Shown here piece by piece: positions 7,526 to 15,034 of a DNA stretch of 35,308 nucleotides (positions are counted from its first letter, which is position 1; every line of letters begins with the position of its first letter). The translations under genes and the position numbers were made by a program. Origin of the DNA: an uncultured Lachnospiraceae bacterium. Its GTDB lineage: Bacteria; Bacillota; Clostridia; Lachnospirales; Lachnospiraceae. The stretch is from contig CATJHO010000071.1 in the NCBI GenBank assembly GCA_949740535.1, forward strand, positions 1 through 35,308. Direction: 5' to 3'. The notes under the pieces were generated by a model that did not search any database, was not told the DNA's origin, and saw only the letters and a list, made by a program, of their open reading frames with translations.

Positions 7526-9031
7526 GTGAAATTTTCTTATAAGATTTTACTGAGCTGTATTATCACCATGGCGGCGGCCCTGGGCATCGGCGGTTACTTT
7601 TTTGTGAACGATGTGTTTCAGGCATCCATGGAGCGGGAGATGGGACAGGCGGCAGACGAGAACAGTATTCTCCAGTTTGCCTTTGAGACGGCCGCCCTGA
7701 ATATCCCGGCCAAATACGATCTCCTTCAGAATTCTGCAGTAAAGGAGATTGGATCCAGCCTGGAAAAAAGCGGCCAGGGTACGGGGAGACTGCTGCGGCT
7801 TTCGGATGAGAACCGGGAAGTTCTCTATGCCAGCGAGGGATTTGTGGAAGACCGGGAGCTGCTGGCGGGGATTGAGAAGCAGACCAGAGTATACCGGGTG
7901 ATCCATCCGGACGAGCACTACTATATTCAGACAGGGGCGGAGATCCGGGCCCTGGACCGTACCTTGTATCTGGAGACGATGCGGGATGTGACGGCTGTAT
8001 ATCAGGAGCGTTCCAGAGGTTTTGCAGTGTACCGGAATCTGACCTTGCTGATTCTGCTTATCAGTTCCGTGCTTATGTTTTTCATCGCCACATGGCTGAC
8101 CAGACCTATACGGCTTCTGACCCAGGCGGCCAGAAAGATGACGGATGGGGACTACAGCTATCGGGCGGAGCAGGTGAGCCGGGACGAGATGGGGCAGCTG
8201 ACCCAGGACTTCAACCATATGGCCGGGGTGCTGGAGGAAAACATTCACGAGCTGGAGGCGGAAGTGCAGGCGAGAGAGGATTTCATCGCGGCCTTTTCCC
8301 ATGAGCTGAAAACACCCTTAACGGCAGTGATTGGCTATGCGGATGTTCTGCGATCCCGGAAGCTGGATGATGAGAAGCATTTTCTTTCCGCCAATTATAT
8401 CTATACAGAGGGAAAACGGCTGGAGGCCATGTCGCTCAGGCTTCTGGATATTATCGTAACCAAGCGGGGAGCGCTTACCCCTGAAAAGGTGGATGTGGAG
8501 ATGCTGTTTGGCTATCTGCGGGATATGTACGGGGAGAAGGAAGAGCATCCTTTTACCTTCCGGTATGAGCCGGGATATATCTGCGGGGAACTGGACCTTT
8601 TGAAGTCTGTGCTTTTGAATCTGGCTGACAATGCCTGCAAGGCTTCCGAACCCGGAAAACCCATTGAGGTCTTTGGTGAAAACCGGCCGGAGGGTTACTA
8701 TTTTACCGTAAAGGATTACGGAGTGGGAATTTCCCCAGAGGACTGCCGCAGGATTACCGAGGCTTTTTACATGGTTGACAAATCCCGTTCCAGAAGCCAC
8801 AATGGCGCAGGACTGGGGCTGGCGCTCTGTGCGGAGATTTTGAAGCTTCACGGAAGCGGACTGGAGATAACAAGTACCCTGGGAGAGGGAAGCAGCTTTG
8901 GGTTTGAAATACCACATGAGGAGAAGAAGGATGATGGAACAGAAGAAAGCCAGAAATGCGGCAGTGATAGGATTGACGGTGTTCATTCTGCTGGCGGCAG
9001 TGCTGGGGCCGGAGCAGATCGCCCGCTATAA
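7526..9031 (+). CDS. Membrane sensor histidine kinase (HAMP, HisKA, HATPase)
   Basis: 501 residues. It starts with GTG at 7526, supported by GGAGG at 7514-7518. Transmembrane helices lie at about residues 6-28 and 172-192, with an extracytoplasmic sensor of about 140 residues between them. A HAMP linker (193-245) leads to the phosphoacceptor H259 in FSHELKTPLT. The ATP-binding domain has the N box LLNLADNACKAS (363-374), G1 DYGVGIS (397-403) and G2 GAGLGLAL (427-434). After the kinase domain ends near residue 464, about 37 extra residues rich in Gly/Ala/Asp run through the start of the next gene, giving a 101-base overlap. Partner of the response regulator 26 bases upstream. Confidence 0.93.
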   Translation: MKFSYKILLSCIITMAAALGIGGYFFVNDVFQASMEREMGQAADENSILQFAFETAALNIPAKYDLLQNSAVKEIGSSLEKSGQGTGRLLRLSDENREVLYASEGFVEDRELLAGIEKQTRVYRVIHPDEHYYIQTGAEIRALDRTLYLETMRDVTAVYQERSRGFAVYRNLTLLILLISSVLMFFIATWLTRPIRLLTQAARKMTDGDYSYRAEQVSRDEMGQLTQDFNHMAGVLEENIHELEAEVQAREDFIAAFSHELKTPLTAVIGYADVLRSRKLDDEKHFLSANYIYTEGKRLEAMSLRLLDIIVTKRGALTPEKVDVEMLFGYLRDMYGEKEEHPFTFRYEPGYICGELDLLKSVLLNLADNACKASEPGKPIEVFGENRPEGYYFTVKDYGVGISPEDCRRITEAFYMVDKSRSRSHNGAGLGLALCAEILKLHGSGLEITSTLGEGSSFGFEIPHEEKKDDGTEESQKCGSDRIDGVHSAGGSAGAGADRPL

Positions 9032-9773
9032 GGACCGCTCCATGCTCAATGAGATTACCAGGGAGGAGACAGGGGACTTAAGCCAGGGCTACCGTTATAC
9101 GTTAAGCAGCAATGAAAAGCTGTACCTTCTGTCGGAATGTCTCAGCCGTCAGGTTCTTCCCGAAAGTGAGATGAGTGCTGTCACACGGGTGGAGAAGGAG
9201 GATGGAGACAAGGGCTATGAGGGGCTTATGGGGTCCTATGCTTTTGTGACGAACCGGCAGGGACCTACGGGAAGGGAGATTGCGGATGAGGAAATATTCA
9301 GTATCTGCAATCAGGAAATCGAGACCTTAAAAGAGCTGGGGGTTCTCTCGGAGGAGGTGCAGGAGGTGGAGCCCTCTTCCTACAGCGCGGTGCTTTACTC
9401 GGCCATTGATGTGCTGGAGCCTCAGAATAATATGGCTGTATGGCGGGTGAGCCTTTCTACCAGCCAGCAGAACGCGGACAAGGCCAACCGGCTGATTGAC
9501 GCTTATATTGATGCGGATTCCGGCCGGATCTACAGCTTTTATGTGCGTACGGAGCGGCTTTGGTCTCAGATGGATCCGGACGCGGTGCTGGATGCCTGGG
9601 GCGGGTACCTGGGACTTACCGGGCGGGAGGTTTACGAGTCGGAGAATCCGCTGCTGGAGGCTGCTTCGGATTTTGCGAAATATCGGTTTCCGGGGATGGA
9701 TGAGAGGAGTACGGTGGTTACAATTGGGTTTTATGAGGGGATTAATGAGTTGTTTATTAAGCTGACACAGTGA
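8931..9773 (+). CDS. Membrane-anchored protein of unknown function, last gene of the two-component operon
   Basis: 280 residues from the ATG at 8931, preceded by GAGGAGAAGAAGG; the frame is open further up to 8898, but those codons lie within the kinase and lack a ribosome binding site. A single transmembrane or signal-anchor helix lies at about residues 10-26 (AAVIGLTVFILLAAVLG), followed by an extracytoplasmic domain. The C-terminal part contains NRLIDAYIDADSGRIYSFYV, loosely like PepSY or cystatin-type folds where a DxxxGxI turn follows a helix, but no family could be assigned. It overlaps the kinase end by 101 bases, so translation is probably coupled. It may modulate the kinase sensor or be part of the response. 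Confidence 0.72.
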   Translation: MMEQKKARNAAVIGLTVFILLAAVLGPEQIARYKDRSMLNEITREETGDLSQGYRYTLSSNEKLYLLSECLSRQVLPESEMSAVTRVEKEDGDKGYEGLMGSYAFVTNRQGPTGREIADEEIFSICNQEIETLKELGVLSEEVQEVEPSSYSAVLYSAIDVLEPQNNMAVWRVSLSTSQQNADKANRLIDAYIDADSGRIYSFYVRTERLWSQMDPDAVLDAWGGYLGLTGREVYESENPLLEAASDFAKYRFPGMDERSTVVTIGFYEGINELFIKLTQ

Positions 9774-9948
9774 AAATAGACGGACCAGAAATACTCCGCA
9801 GCCGTCCCCCTGGGCAGTTCCATATCCTTGTCCGCACTCTTGTACACCCGGTCTGCTCTTGCCGGACTTTTGGTCCGTCAATATCAGACAACATGTACGC
9901 GGACAGTTCGGACAATGGATATCGGAAGTGCCAAGGGGCCGGCCATGT
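9774..9948. other. Gap between convergent genes, rich in inverted repeats
   Basis: Between the two convergent operons no gene is seen. GACGGACCA (9779-9787) has an exact inverted copy TGGTCCGTC at 9871-9879. TTGTCCGC (9828-9835) can pair with GCGGACA at 9899 or CGGACAA at 9909. These may form a bidirectional termination structure; there is no clear T tract, so the role is uncertain. Confidence 0.4.
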
Positions 9949-10689
9949 TTACATGTGCACCTGGCGGGGTTTTTCTACCTGGTAGCGGAAGGAGGTGTAT
10001 TCGGGCAGATAGTAGGACAGAGTGTACTCTACCAAAGTCTGCTGCCGGTCATACCCCAGATATTCGAACAGGAATACTTTGCGGTCAGAAGACAGCTTTA
10101 AGAGTCTTGCGTACTCTCTGGGGGGAAAGGCGATTTTTAGATAGGATTCTATTTTCTGGGGGGAGCGTCCGTGGAGATCCAGATATTCGTAGAGGGATCC
10201 TTCGGCGAAGTCGTAGCGCTCCGCGTCCCAGAAGGGTTCTGCGGGAATGTAGGTTTTCTGGACAGCGTAGGGCTCTTCGTTTACAAAAGAGAGACGGACC
10301 ATTTCAAATACCTGTCTGCATCCGGGAAATTTCCTGGTCAGGGTGCCTTCGGCGGGCAGTTTGTGAAAGGAGATGACTCTTCGGAAAGAGCGGTAACCGG
10401 ACTGGCGGATGAGCATACTCAGACTTACAGCGCTCTGGGAAGACTGATCCAGCTGTGTGGGGCCCTGGGGAAGTCTTACTACATAGGTGCCGCTTCCTCT
10501 CTGGGCCTTGACAAAACCCTGTTCCTCCAGCATCTTCAGTGCCTTGCGGACAGTGAGGCGGTTGATTCCGTACTGCTGTGCCATTACCCGTTCCGAGTCC
10601 AGCTTGTCTCCGATCTGGTATTCTCCCCGCAGCATCTTTTCCTTGATACTGTTCATCAATTGTACGTAGAGTGCATCATACTCCATCAT
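9949..10689 (-). CDS. GntR/HutC-family transcriptional regulator with UTRA domain
   Basis: 246 residues. The N-terminal GntR winged helix (about residues 5-72) contains IGDKLDSERVMAQQYGINR, LTVRKALKMLEEQGFV and the wing RGSGTYV. The rest (about 90-240) is a UTRA effector domain with the usual R-V-I-S-F-H...P pattern and a C-terminal EYTLSYYLPEYTSFRYQV. HutC-type proteins sense small phosphorylated sugars or similar ligands and control the neighbouring catabolic operon. AGGAGC lies 11 bases before the ATG, and the start overlaps the end of the UTRA-only gene by 14 bases. The mannose-family PTS operon upstream on the same strand is the likely target. The effector is unknown. Confidence 0.92.
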   Translation of the reverse strand: MMEYDALYVQLMNSIKEKMLRGEYQIGDKLDSERVMAQQYGINRLTVRKALKMLEEQGFVKAQRGSGTYVVRLPQGPTQLDQSSQSAVSLSMLIRQSGYRSFRRVISFHKLPAEGTLTRKFPGCRQVFEMVRLSFVNEEPYAVQKTYIPAEPFWDAERYDFAEGSLYEYLDLHGRSPQKIESYLKIAFPPREYARLLKLSSDRKVFLFEYLGYDRQQTLVEYTLSYYLPEYTSFRYQVEKPRQVHM

Positions 10690-11212
10690 GTTCGGTTACG
10701 CTCCTAAATCGATAGAAATCACTGATTGAGACAATTTCAAAATATTCAAAAGGATCGGTATCTCCCAGATAGGTGGTGCCCTTGATCATCAGGAGCTCCT
10801 TATCCTGACAGTTCAGCAGCTTCTGCTCTTCCGGACTTGCATTGACGATGAGGATTTCCTCCTGGCTTCTCTGGGTAGTGTATCCGAACCGCTCCTTAAG
10901 GATTGCGTAGAAAGACTTGGCACTCAGATCTTCCTGTTCAATGCCTTTTACCTTGTCATACAGAATATAATCCTTTTCAATAGATTTTGGTATGCCTTCC
11001 ACGATTCTCAGCTTCTGATAATAAAAGATTTTCGAGGCAAGAGGGACCTTCAGCGTCCGGCTGATATAACGGTTGGCCACCAGGATCTGGCTGTCCAGAA
11101 TCCGGTACCTGCAGGTAAGACCGCGGTCGTGTAAAACCTCTGTGACGGATTGGAATTTTCCCAGATCCCGCAATACATAAATATCATCTGATTTCATTGT
11201 GCTTCTGCCCAT
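10676..11212 (-). CDS. Stand-alone UTRA-domain protein lacking a DNA-binding domain
   Basis: 178 residues. From about residue 15 onward the protein reads as a UTRA ligand-binding domain: LRDLGKFQSVTEVLHDRG, PLASKIFYYQKLRIVEG with the KDYILYD strand, AKSFYAILKERFGYTTQRSQ, and LLMIKGTTYLGDTDPFEYFE near the end. No GntR winged helix precedes it, and only 51 bases separate its start from the stop of the EamA gene, so the domain cannot lie just upstream. The ATG at 11212 has GGGAAAGA before it. The next gene is a complete GntR-UTRA regulator overlapping by 14 bases. It may be a ligand-binding partner or decoy, or the remnant of a second regulator; the intact frame and coupling favour function. Confidence 0.72.
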   Translation of the reverse strand: MGRSTMKSDDIYVLRDLGKFQSVTEVLHDRGLTCRYRILDSQILVANRYISRTLKVPLASKIFYYQKLRIVEGIPKSIEKDYILYDKVKGIEQEDLSAKSFYAILKERFGYTTQRSQEEILIVNASPEEQKLLNCQDKELLMIKGTTYLGDTDPFEYFEIVSISDFYRFRSVTEHDGV

Positions 11213-11263
11213 TCTTTCCCAATAATTACCTATGCACTATTATATTCTAAAATCAGATTTAGT

Positions 11264-12106
11264 TCAAGCCTCGGCCCTGCTTTCAAACCATGTTTCACAG
11301 AGGATGGCAAAGAGCATAAGTCCTGCGCCCAGAGCAGCCAGTGTCCCCAGAGTTTCACCAAAGAGCAGAAAGGCCCAAACAGGGGCCATCAGGACCTCGG
11401 ACATAGCAATGAGATTGGCATTTAAGGCGGTTGTATAGCGGATTCCCTGGGAATACATAAGGGCTGCAAGGCCATTACAGAGAATGCCTGCTGCCATAAG
11501 CAGCCCGGTCTGGGAAAACGTATAGGTCTGTTTCACGAAGAAGAAGGTACAGCAAAGCCCCATGACCGTACAGATCACGTGGGAGAGGAACTGGGAAGCA
11601 GCCGGATTGTTATCCGGCAGGGCATTGAGATAAAAGCTTCCTGCAAAGAGAATACCAGAGGCCAGCGCAAGAAAATTGCCGGACATGTTTCCCCCTGTCA
11701 GCTGGCCGGAAAAAAAGATGAGCAGCCCCATAAAGCAGACGGCCACGGTACTCATCTGAAAGGGTTTCAGCTTTTTGTGCTGGAAAACGCGGTAGTACAG
11801 CACTACAAAAATGGGGGAACTGTACTGCAGTACAATGGCATTGGCCACAGTTGTGTATTTGTTTGCCAGTAAAAAGGTCAGGTTCATGAAGGCAGTGACA
11901 AGGGCAGTGAAAAAAGTCAGCCGGTTGATGCACCAAACCCTCCGCCCCTTGACGCACAGCAGAAGCAGGGCCGCCATAAGGGAGGTGATACCTGCCACAG
12001 TCATTCCGTGATAGGAAACGGTTTTTGTGACAATGCCCAGAAAGCTCCACAAAAACGCAGTTCCCAGAATCATAAGATCGCCTTTTGATTTTAAAGTATG
12101 TTTCAT
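11264..12106 (-). CDS. EamA-family (DMT superfamily) transporter
   Basis: 280 residues, with about ten hydrophobic helices arranged as two EamA repeats. The first repeat starts at MILGTAFLWSFLGIVTKTVS, and the second about residue 140 with the ALASGILFAGSFYLNALPDN segment. The signature region AALMYSQGIRYTTALNANLI followed by VLMAPVWAFLLFGETLG is typical of drug/metabolite exporters. The substrate cannot be inferred. A GAGGAGAA ribosome binding site follows immediately after the T tract of the preceding terminator, so expression may come from read-through of the PTS operon. It lies 51 bases upstream of the UTRA-only gene. Confidence 0.9.
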   Translation of the reverse strand: MKHTLKSKGDLMILGTAFLWSFLGIVTKTVSYHGMTVAGITSLMAALLLLCVKGRRVWCINRLTFFTALVTAFMNLTFLLANKYTTVANAIVLQYSSPIFVVLYYRVFQHKKLKPFQMSTVAVCFMGLLIFFSGQLTGGNMSGNFLALASGILFAGSFYLNALPDNNPAASQFLSHVICTVMGLCCTFFFVKQTYTFSQTGLLMAAGILCNGLAALMYSQGIRYTTALNANLIAMSEVLMAPVWAFLLFGETLGTLAALGAGLMLFAILCETWFESRAEA

Positions 12107-12118
12107 AAGTTTCTCCTC

Positions 12119-12170
12119 AAAAAAGTGCTTCCGAATCTCCTGGCGTCAGAAAAAAGGGACTCGGAAGCAC
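12119..12170 (-). terminator. Rho-independent terminator between the HAD phosphatase and EamA genes
   Basis: Read on the minus strand, GTGCTTCCGA (12161-12170 complement) pairs with the complement of 12125-12134 over ten perfect base pairs, extendable to 14 with one mismatch, and is followed by TTTTTT. The T tract directly abuts the ribosome binding site of the EamA gene. Confidence 0.82.
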
Positions 12171-12181
12171 ATGTCATTCAG

Positions 12182-12826
12182 TTAATATAAGATTTCCCAC
12201 AGCTCCGTAAGCGAATGGATAAAATAGGATGCCTTGGACTGATCGAAGGGAAAACGCCGGTCAATTCTGGCGGCCACCGCTGCGCCGGCAGCGGCCCCTG
12301 CCTCCACGCCGTGGGTGGAATCCTCCACAATCAGACATTCTTTGGGACTGCGGGAGAGTGCTTCCATGGTTTTGTAATAGATCTCCGGATTGGGCTTGCT
12401 TTCCCGGAAAGCATCGCCGCTGATCACAGAGGAAAAATAATGAGATAAACGGCATTCCTTTAACATCCTCTGGATGGTCTTCATGGAAGAAGAGGAAGCA
12501 AGGGCAAGCTGAAATCCCCGGTTTTTCAGCTCCTCTAAAACAGCTGGAACCTCCGGGTAGAGAACATCGGGAAAATAGAGACTGCATTCCGACTCCGAGA
12601 TCTGTTCAAGCTCTGCGTCGAAAGCTGCATCTTCCGGTTCCCTGCGGGCCAGCCGGTGCATCAGGAGCCGGGTCCGCTCCGTATCCATGCCTACGGTGGG
12701 GTAGAGATCCTCCTGGGTAATCCAGGGATAGTTTTTTACAACCGCTTTGTGAAACCGGTGGAGATAGTAATACTCACTGTCAATCAGCACCCCGTCCATG
12801 TCAAAAATTACTGCCAGATATCCCAT
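12182..12826 (-). CDS. HAD-superfamily hydrolase, beta-phosphoglucomutase-like
   Basis: 214 residues. HAD motif I is FDMDGVLIDSE (residues 8-18) with the nucleophile Asp and acid Asp; motif II is LASSSS near 110; motif III is the Lys in ESKPNPEIYY; and motif IV is VEDSTHGVEAG. The cap lies between residues 18 and 85, as in the beta-phosphoglucomutase/GPP subfamily. Members move or remove phosphate on small sugars. It is the last gene before a terminator and lies 16 bases after the IIA gene, so it probably acts on the sugar phosphate delivered by this PTS. Phosphatase versus mutase activity cannot be decided from the motifs. Confidence 0.88.
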   Translation of the reverse strand: MGYLAVIFDMDGVLIDSEYYYLHRFHKAVVKNYPWITQEDLYPTVGMDTERTRLLMHRLARREPEDAAFDAELEQISESECSLYFPDVLYPEVPAVLEELKNRGFQLALASSSSMKTIQRMLKECRLSHYFSSVISGDAFRESKPNPEIYYKTMEALSRSPKECLIVEDSTHGVEAGAAAGAAVAARIDRRFPFDQSKASYFIHSLTELWEILY

Positions 12827-12842
12827 GTCTGTGTCTCCTTAT

Positions 12843-13271
12843 TCAATCCCATGAATCGTCATCCTCATCTTCGGTTTTTTCCGGTGTGAAGACCCCAAGC
12901 TGTTCCCGGCCGCTTTCCAGAACCCGCGCGGTAAGCTCCTCCCAGGTGCTTCCAAGATTCCGGTTCATAAGGGTTTCAACCAGCATCCCCAGATTGACAC
13001 CGTAGTAGACGGTGAGGCGTTCATCCTTCATGGCTTCCATAATAACCGTATTGAAGGGAGAACCGCTTAAGAGATCACAGAATACCAGAATTTTTTCTGT
13101 GTGCTTCAAGGTGTCAAGGGCCTGCCGGATATGAGCTTCCAGCTCGGTCTTTGTGTCTCCTTCGGGAAAATCCGTTGTGGCAAAATCCGCCTGTTCCCCC
13201 AGGATCAGTTCAAGAGCGCTGCGGATTCCGGATGCAAAGTGTCCGTGTCCCACTACCATAATTCCTGTCAT
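12843..13271 (-). CDS. PTS mannose/fructose/sorbose-family IIA component
   Basis: 142 residues from the ATG at 13271, which is preceded by AGGAGG; an 18-residue upstream extension to 13325 has no ribosome binding site. The N-terminus MTGIMVVGHGHFASGI has the IIA-Man pattern with H9 as the likely phosphorylated histidine; FCDLLSGSPFN (about residues 63-73) is the second family signature. It accepts phosphate from HPr and passes it to IIB. The C-terminus is a very acidic tail ending EDEDDDSWD, much like the end of the IIC protein of the same operon. It is separated from the upstream SIS gene by a terminator-like hairpin. Confidence 0.9.
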   Translation of the reverse strand: MTGIMVVGHGHFASGIRSALELILGEQADFATTDFPEGDTKTELEAHIRQALDTLKHTEKILVFCDLLSGSPFNTVIMEAMKDERLTVYYGVNLGMLVETLMNRNLGSTWEELTARVLESGREQLGVFTPEKTEDEDDDSWD

Positions 13272-13366
13272 ATGTTCCTCCTGTTTTAAATCGCTGCACA
13301 ATAGCACGAAAGGGTAAAGCCGCAAAAATATATCTCAGCTTCACTATCCGCATCTGTGTATTTATG

Positions 13367-13413
13367 AAAAAGGCTGAATTGGTTCCGGTATTCACGAAAA
13401 CAGTTCAGCCTTT
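13367..13413 (-). terminator. Intra-operon terminator between the SIS and IIA genes
   Basis: On the minus strand, AAAGGCTGAA (complement of 13404-13413) pairs with TTCAGCCTTT (complement of 13369-13378), followed by a short U tract continuing to 13367. Ten base pairs, 25-base loop. It probably reduces read-through into the IIA and HAD genes. A weak promoter-like pair (TTGCGG, 16 bases, TATTGT) lies downstream before the IIA gene. Confidence 0.7.
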
Positions 13414-13427
13414 CATTGTTCTGTAAG

Positions 13428-14528
13428 CTATGCTTCTTTAGACGGGTAATGGGCCAGAGGCTCCTCAAAAGGATTGATATTGGTATCAATATGTACTTCC
13501 TCTGCACCCTTTGCCGCCACAAACTGGAAGGGAACTGTGTACATCAACGGGGCCAGATACTTGTTGGTTTTCACAGAGAACACCATATCCCGGTCGTCGC
13601 CCTTTAGATCCTTGCAGGTGATAACGTGGATCCGGGGACTGTATTTTAAGTAGGCATTGCGGAATTCCAGCATCCGCTCATACTCTGCGTCGTCAGAGCC
13701 GATGAAAAACAGAGTCTGCATCTTGTTTAAGGCCATGGTAGGACCATGGGAGAACTCTTCGAGCTCATAGCCGGCGATGGGAAGACGGAGCATTTCGCCG
13801 ATTTTCAGAACGCCTTCTAACATGGAACCATAGTCTACGCCGTAGCCCAGCACGTAAATGCGGTCGCTGCCAACAATGGATACCTTGTTCCGGTCATACC
13901 AGGCTTCACTTTCCTCAATGACAGTCTGGAACTGATTTACCAGAGCTTCTGCCTGGGAAAGAGCTGTGTCATACTGTGCTTCTGTGTAGATTCCTTTGGC
14001 TTTCGCCACACCGACAGCCCACAGGTATACGCTCAGTACAGAGACAGTATAGCCTTTGGTTTCCGGCGGTGTCAGCTCATCGCCTACCAGAAGGTGTACG
14101 GACACATCGGCAAGCTCGGTGATCCGGCTCTTTAGATTGCTGGTAATAGCCAGTGTAAGACAGCCCTCCGCCTTTACATGCGCCATCACCTCGCAGGTGG
14201 ATACGCTGGTTCCGGACTGGCTGATTCCCACATAGAGAATCTGATCGTTTCTTAACATTCCGGTCCAGTCAGGCTTCTCATAATTTTTGTAAACGGTGGG
14301 ATACTGGGCGCTGGCATCGATCCCCACAATCTGTTTAAAATAGTAGGCCGCAATGTGGGCAACGTTATAGGAAGTGCCCGAACCTAAGAAGAATATTTTG
14401 CGGATATCGTGCTTCTGAAAGATTTCCACAAAAGGATCCACAAATACTTTCTGGTTCTCCAGGGTGTATTTCAGCACCTCCGGCTGAGATTTCATATTGC
14501 CTAATACTGTCTGCTGCATAATCATCAT
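13428..14528 (-). CDS. SIS-domain sugar-phosphate isomerase/deglycase-like protein
   Basis: 366 residues with two SIS domains, as in the isomerase half of GlmS and in fructosamine-6-phosphate deglycases (FrlB, GfrE/GfrF). The first domain contains IFFLGSGTSYNVAHI (about residues 44-58), the phosphosugar loop VGISQSGTSVSTCE (about 101-114) and ITSNLKSRI. The second contains IYVLGYGVDYG, then EMLRLPIAGYELEEFSHGP, a signature shared with GlmS-type enzymes. It sits 12 bases after IIB, so it should act on the phosphorylated sugar imported by the PTS, perhaps an amino sugar or an Amadori compound. The reaction is inferred, not shown. GAAAGGGGA precedes the ATG. Confidence 0.85.
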   Translation of the reverse strand: MMIMQQTVLGNMKSQPEVLKYTLENQKVFVDPFVEIFQKHDIRKIFFLGSGTSYNVAHIAAYYFKQIVGIDASAQYPTVYKNYEKPDWTGMLRNDQILYVGISQSGTSVSTCEVMAHVKAEGCLTLAITSNLKSRITELADVSVHLLVGDELTPPETKGYTVSVLSVYLWAVGVAKAKGIYTEAQYDTALSQAEALVNQFQTVIEESEAWYDRNKVSIVGSDRIYVLGYGVDYGSMLEGVLKIGEMLRLPIAGYELEEFSHGPTMALNKMQTLFFIGSDDAEYERMLEFRNAYLKYSPRIHVITCKDLKGDDRDMVFSVKTNKYLAPLMYTVPFQFVAAKGAEEVHIDTNINPFEEPLAHYPSKEA

Positions 14529-14540
14529 TCCCCTTTCTGC

Positions 14541-15023
14541 TTAAAGATTTTTTAAAATTTCAGAAATGTCTTCGCGTGGCTCCTTGGGAACCATCTGCGA
14601 GTAAATCGTTACGCCGCGCTCAACAAGCTTTTTGAACGCATCCTTTTCTTCCGGAGATATAAATACTGTTTTTTTCACCTGAACAGCGTCCGGCTTCGTA
14701 GCCATATTGCCTACAGTGATATAGGGCGCCTGCCAGCCGTGCTCCGCCATGCGGAGAATGGGAACGGGACTGTTGCACAGGATCATGACACGGATTCCCT
14801 CGTCAATTTTCCGGTTGAATTTGTCGGCTGCTTTCTCGGAGCTGAAAATGGATAATTTACACTTTTCCGGGCATCCGAATTTTAAGGCAGATTTGCGCAC
14901 CTCGTCATTTACGATTATATCATCAACGATGGCAATGCGCTCTAAGGAATATTGGGGAATCCAAAAACCGCATACCTGTCCGTGGATCAGCCGGTCATCA
15001 ATTCTTACATCCAAAATTGCCAT
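14541..15023 (-). CDS. PTS mannose/fructose/sorbose-family IIB component
   Basis: 160 residues, full length. The N-terminal IDDRLIHGQVCGFW has the phosphorylated H14 of the family, followed by ERIAIVDDIIVNDEVRKSAL and the loop around residue 75-85. IIB receives phosphate from IIA and gives it to the sugar moved by IIC/IID at the inner membrane face. It lies 11 bases after IID and 12 bases before the SIS gene, so co-transcription is nearly certain. Fructose, sorbose, mannose, galactosamine and glycated-amino-acid systems share this pattern, so the sugar cannot be named. Confidence 0.93.
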   Translation of the reverse strand: MAILDVRIDDRLIHGQVCGFWIPQYSLERIAIVDDIIVNDEVRKSALKFGCPEKCKLSIFSSEKAADKFNRKIDEGIRVMILCNSPVPILRMAEHGWQAPYITVGNMATKPDAVQVKKTVFISPEEKDAFKKLVERGVTIYSQMVPKEPREDISEILKNL

Positions 15024-15034
15024 ACATCTTCCTC

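Noticed and set aside
9779-9879. Insertion sequence ends at the 9-base inverted repeat
   Set aside because: Only 83 bases between the arms, no transposase and no visible target duplication.
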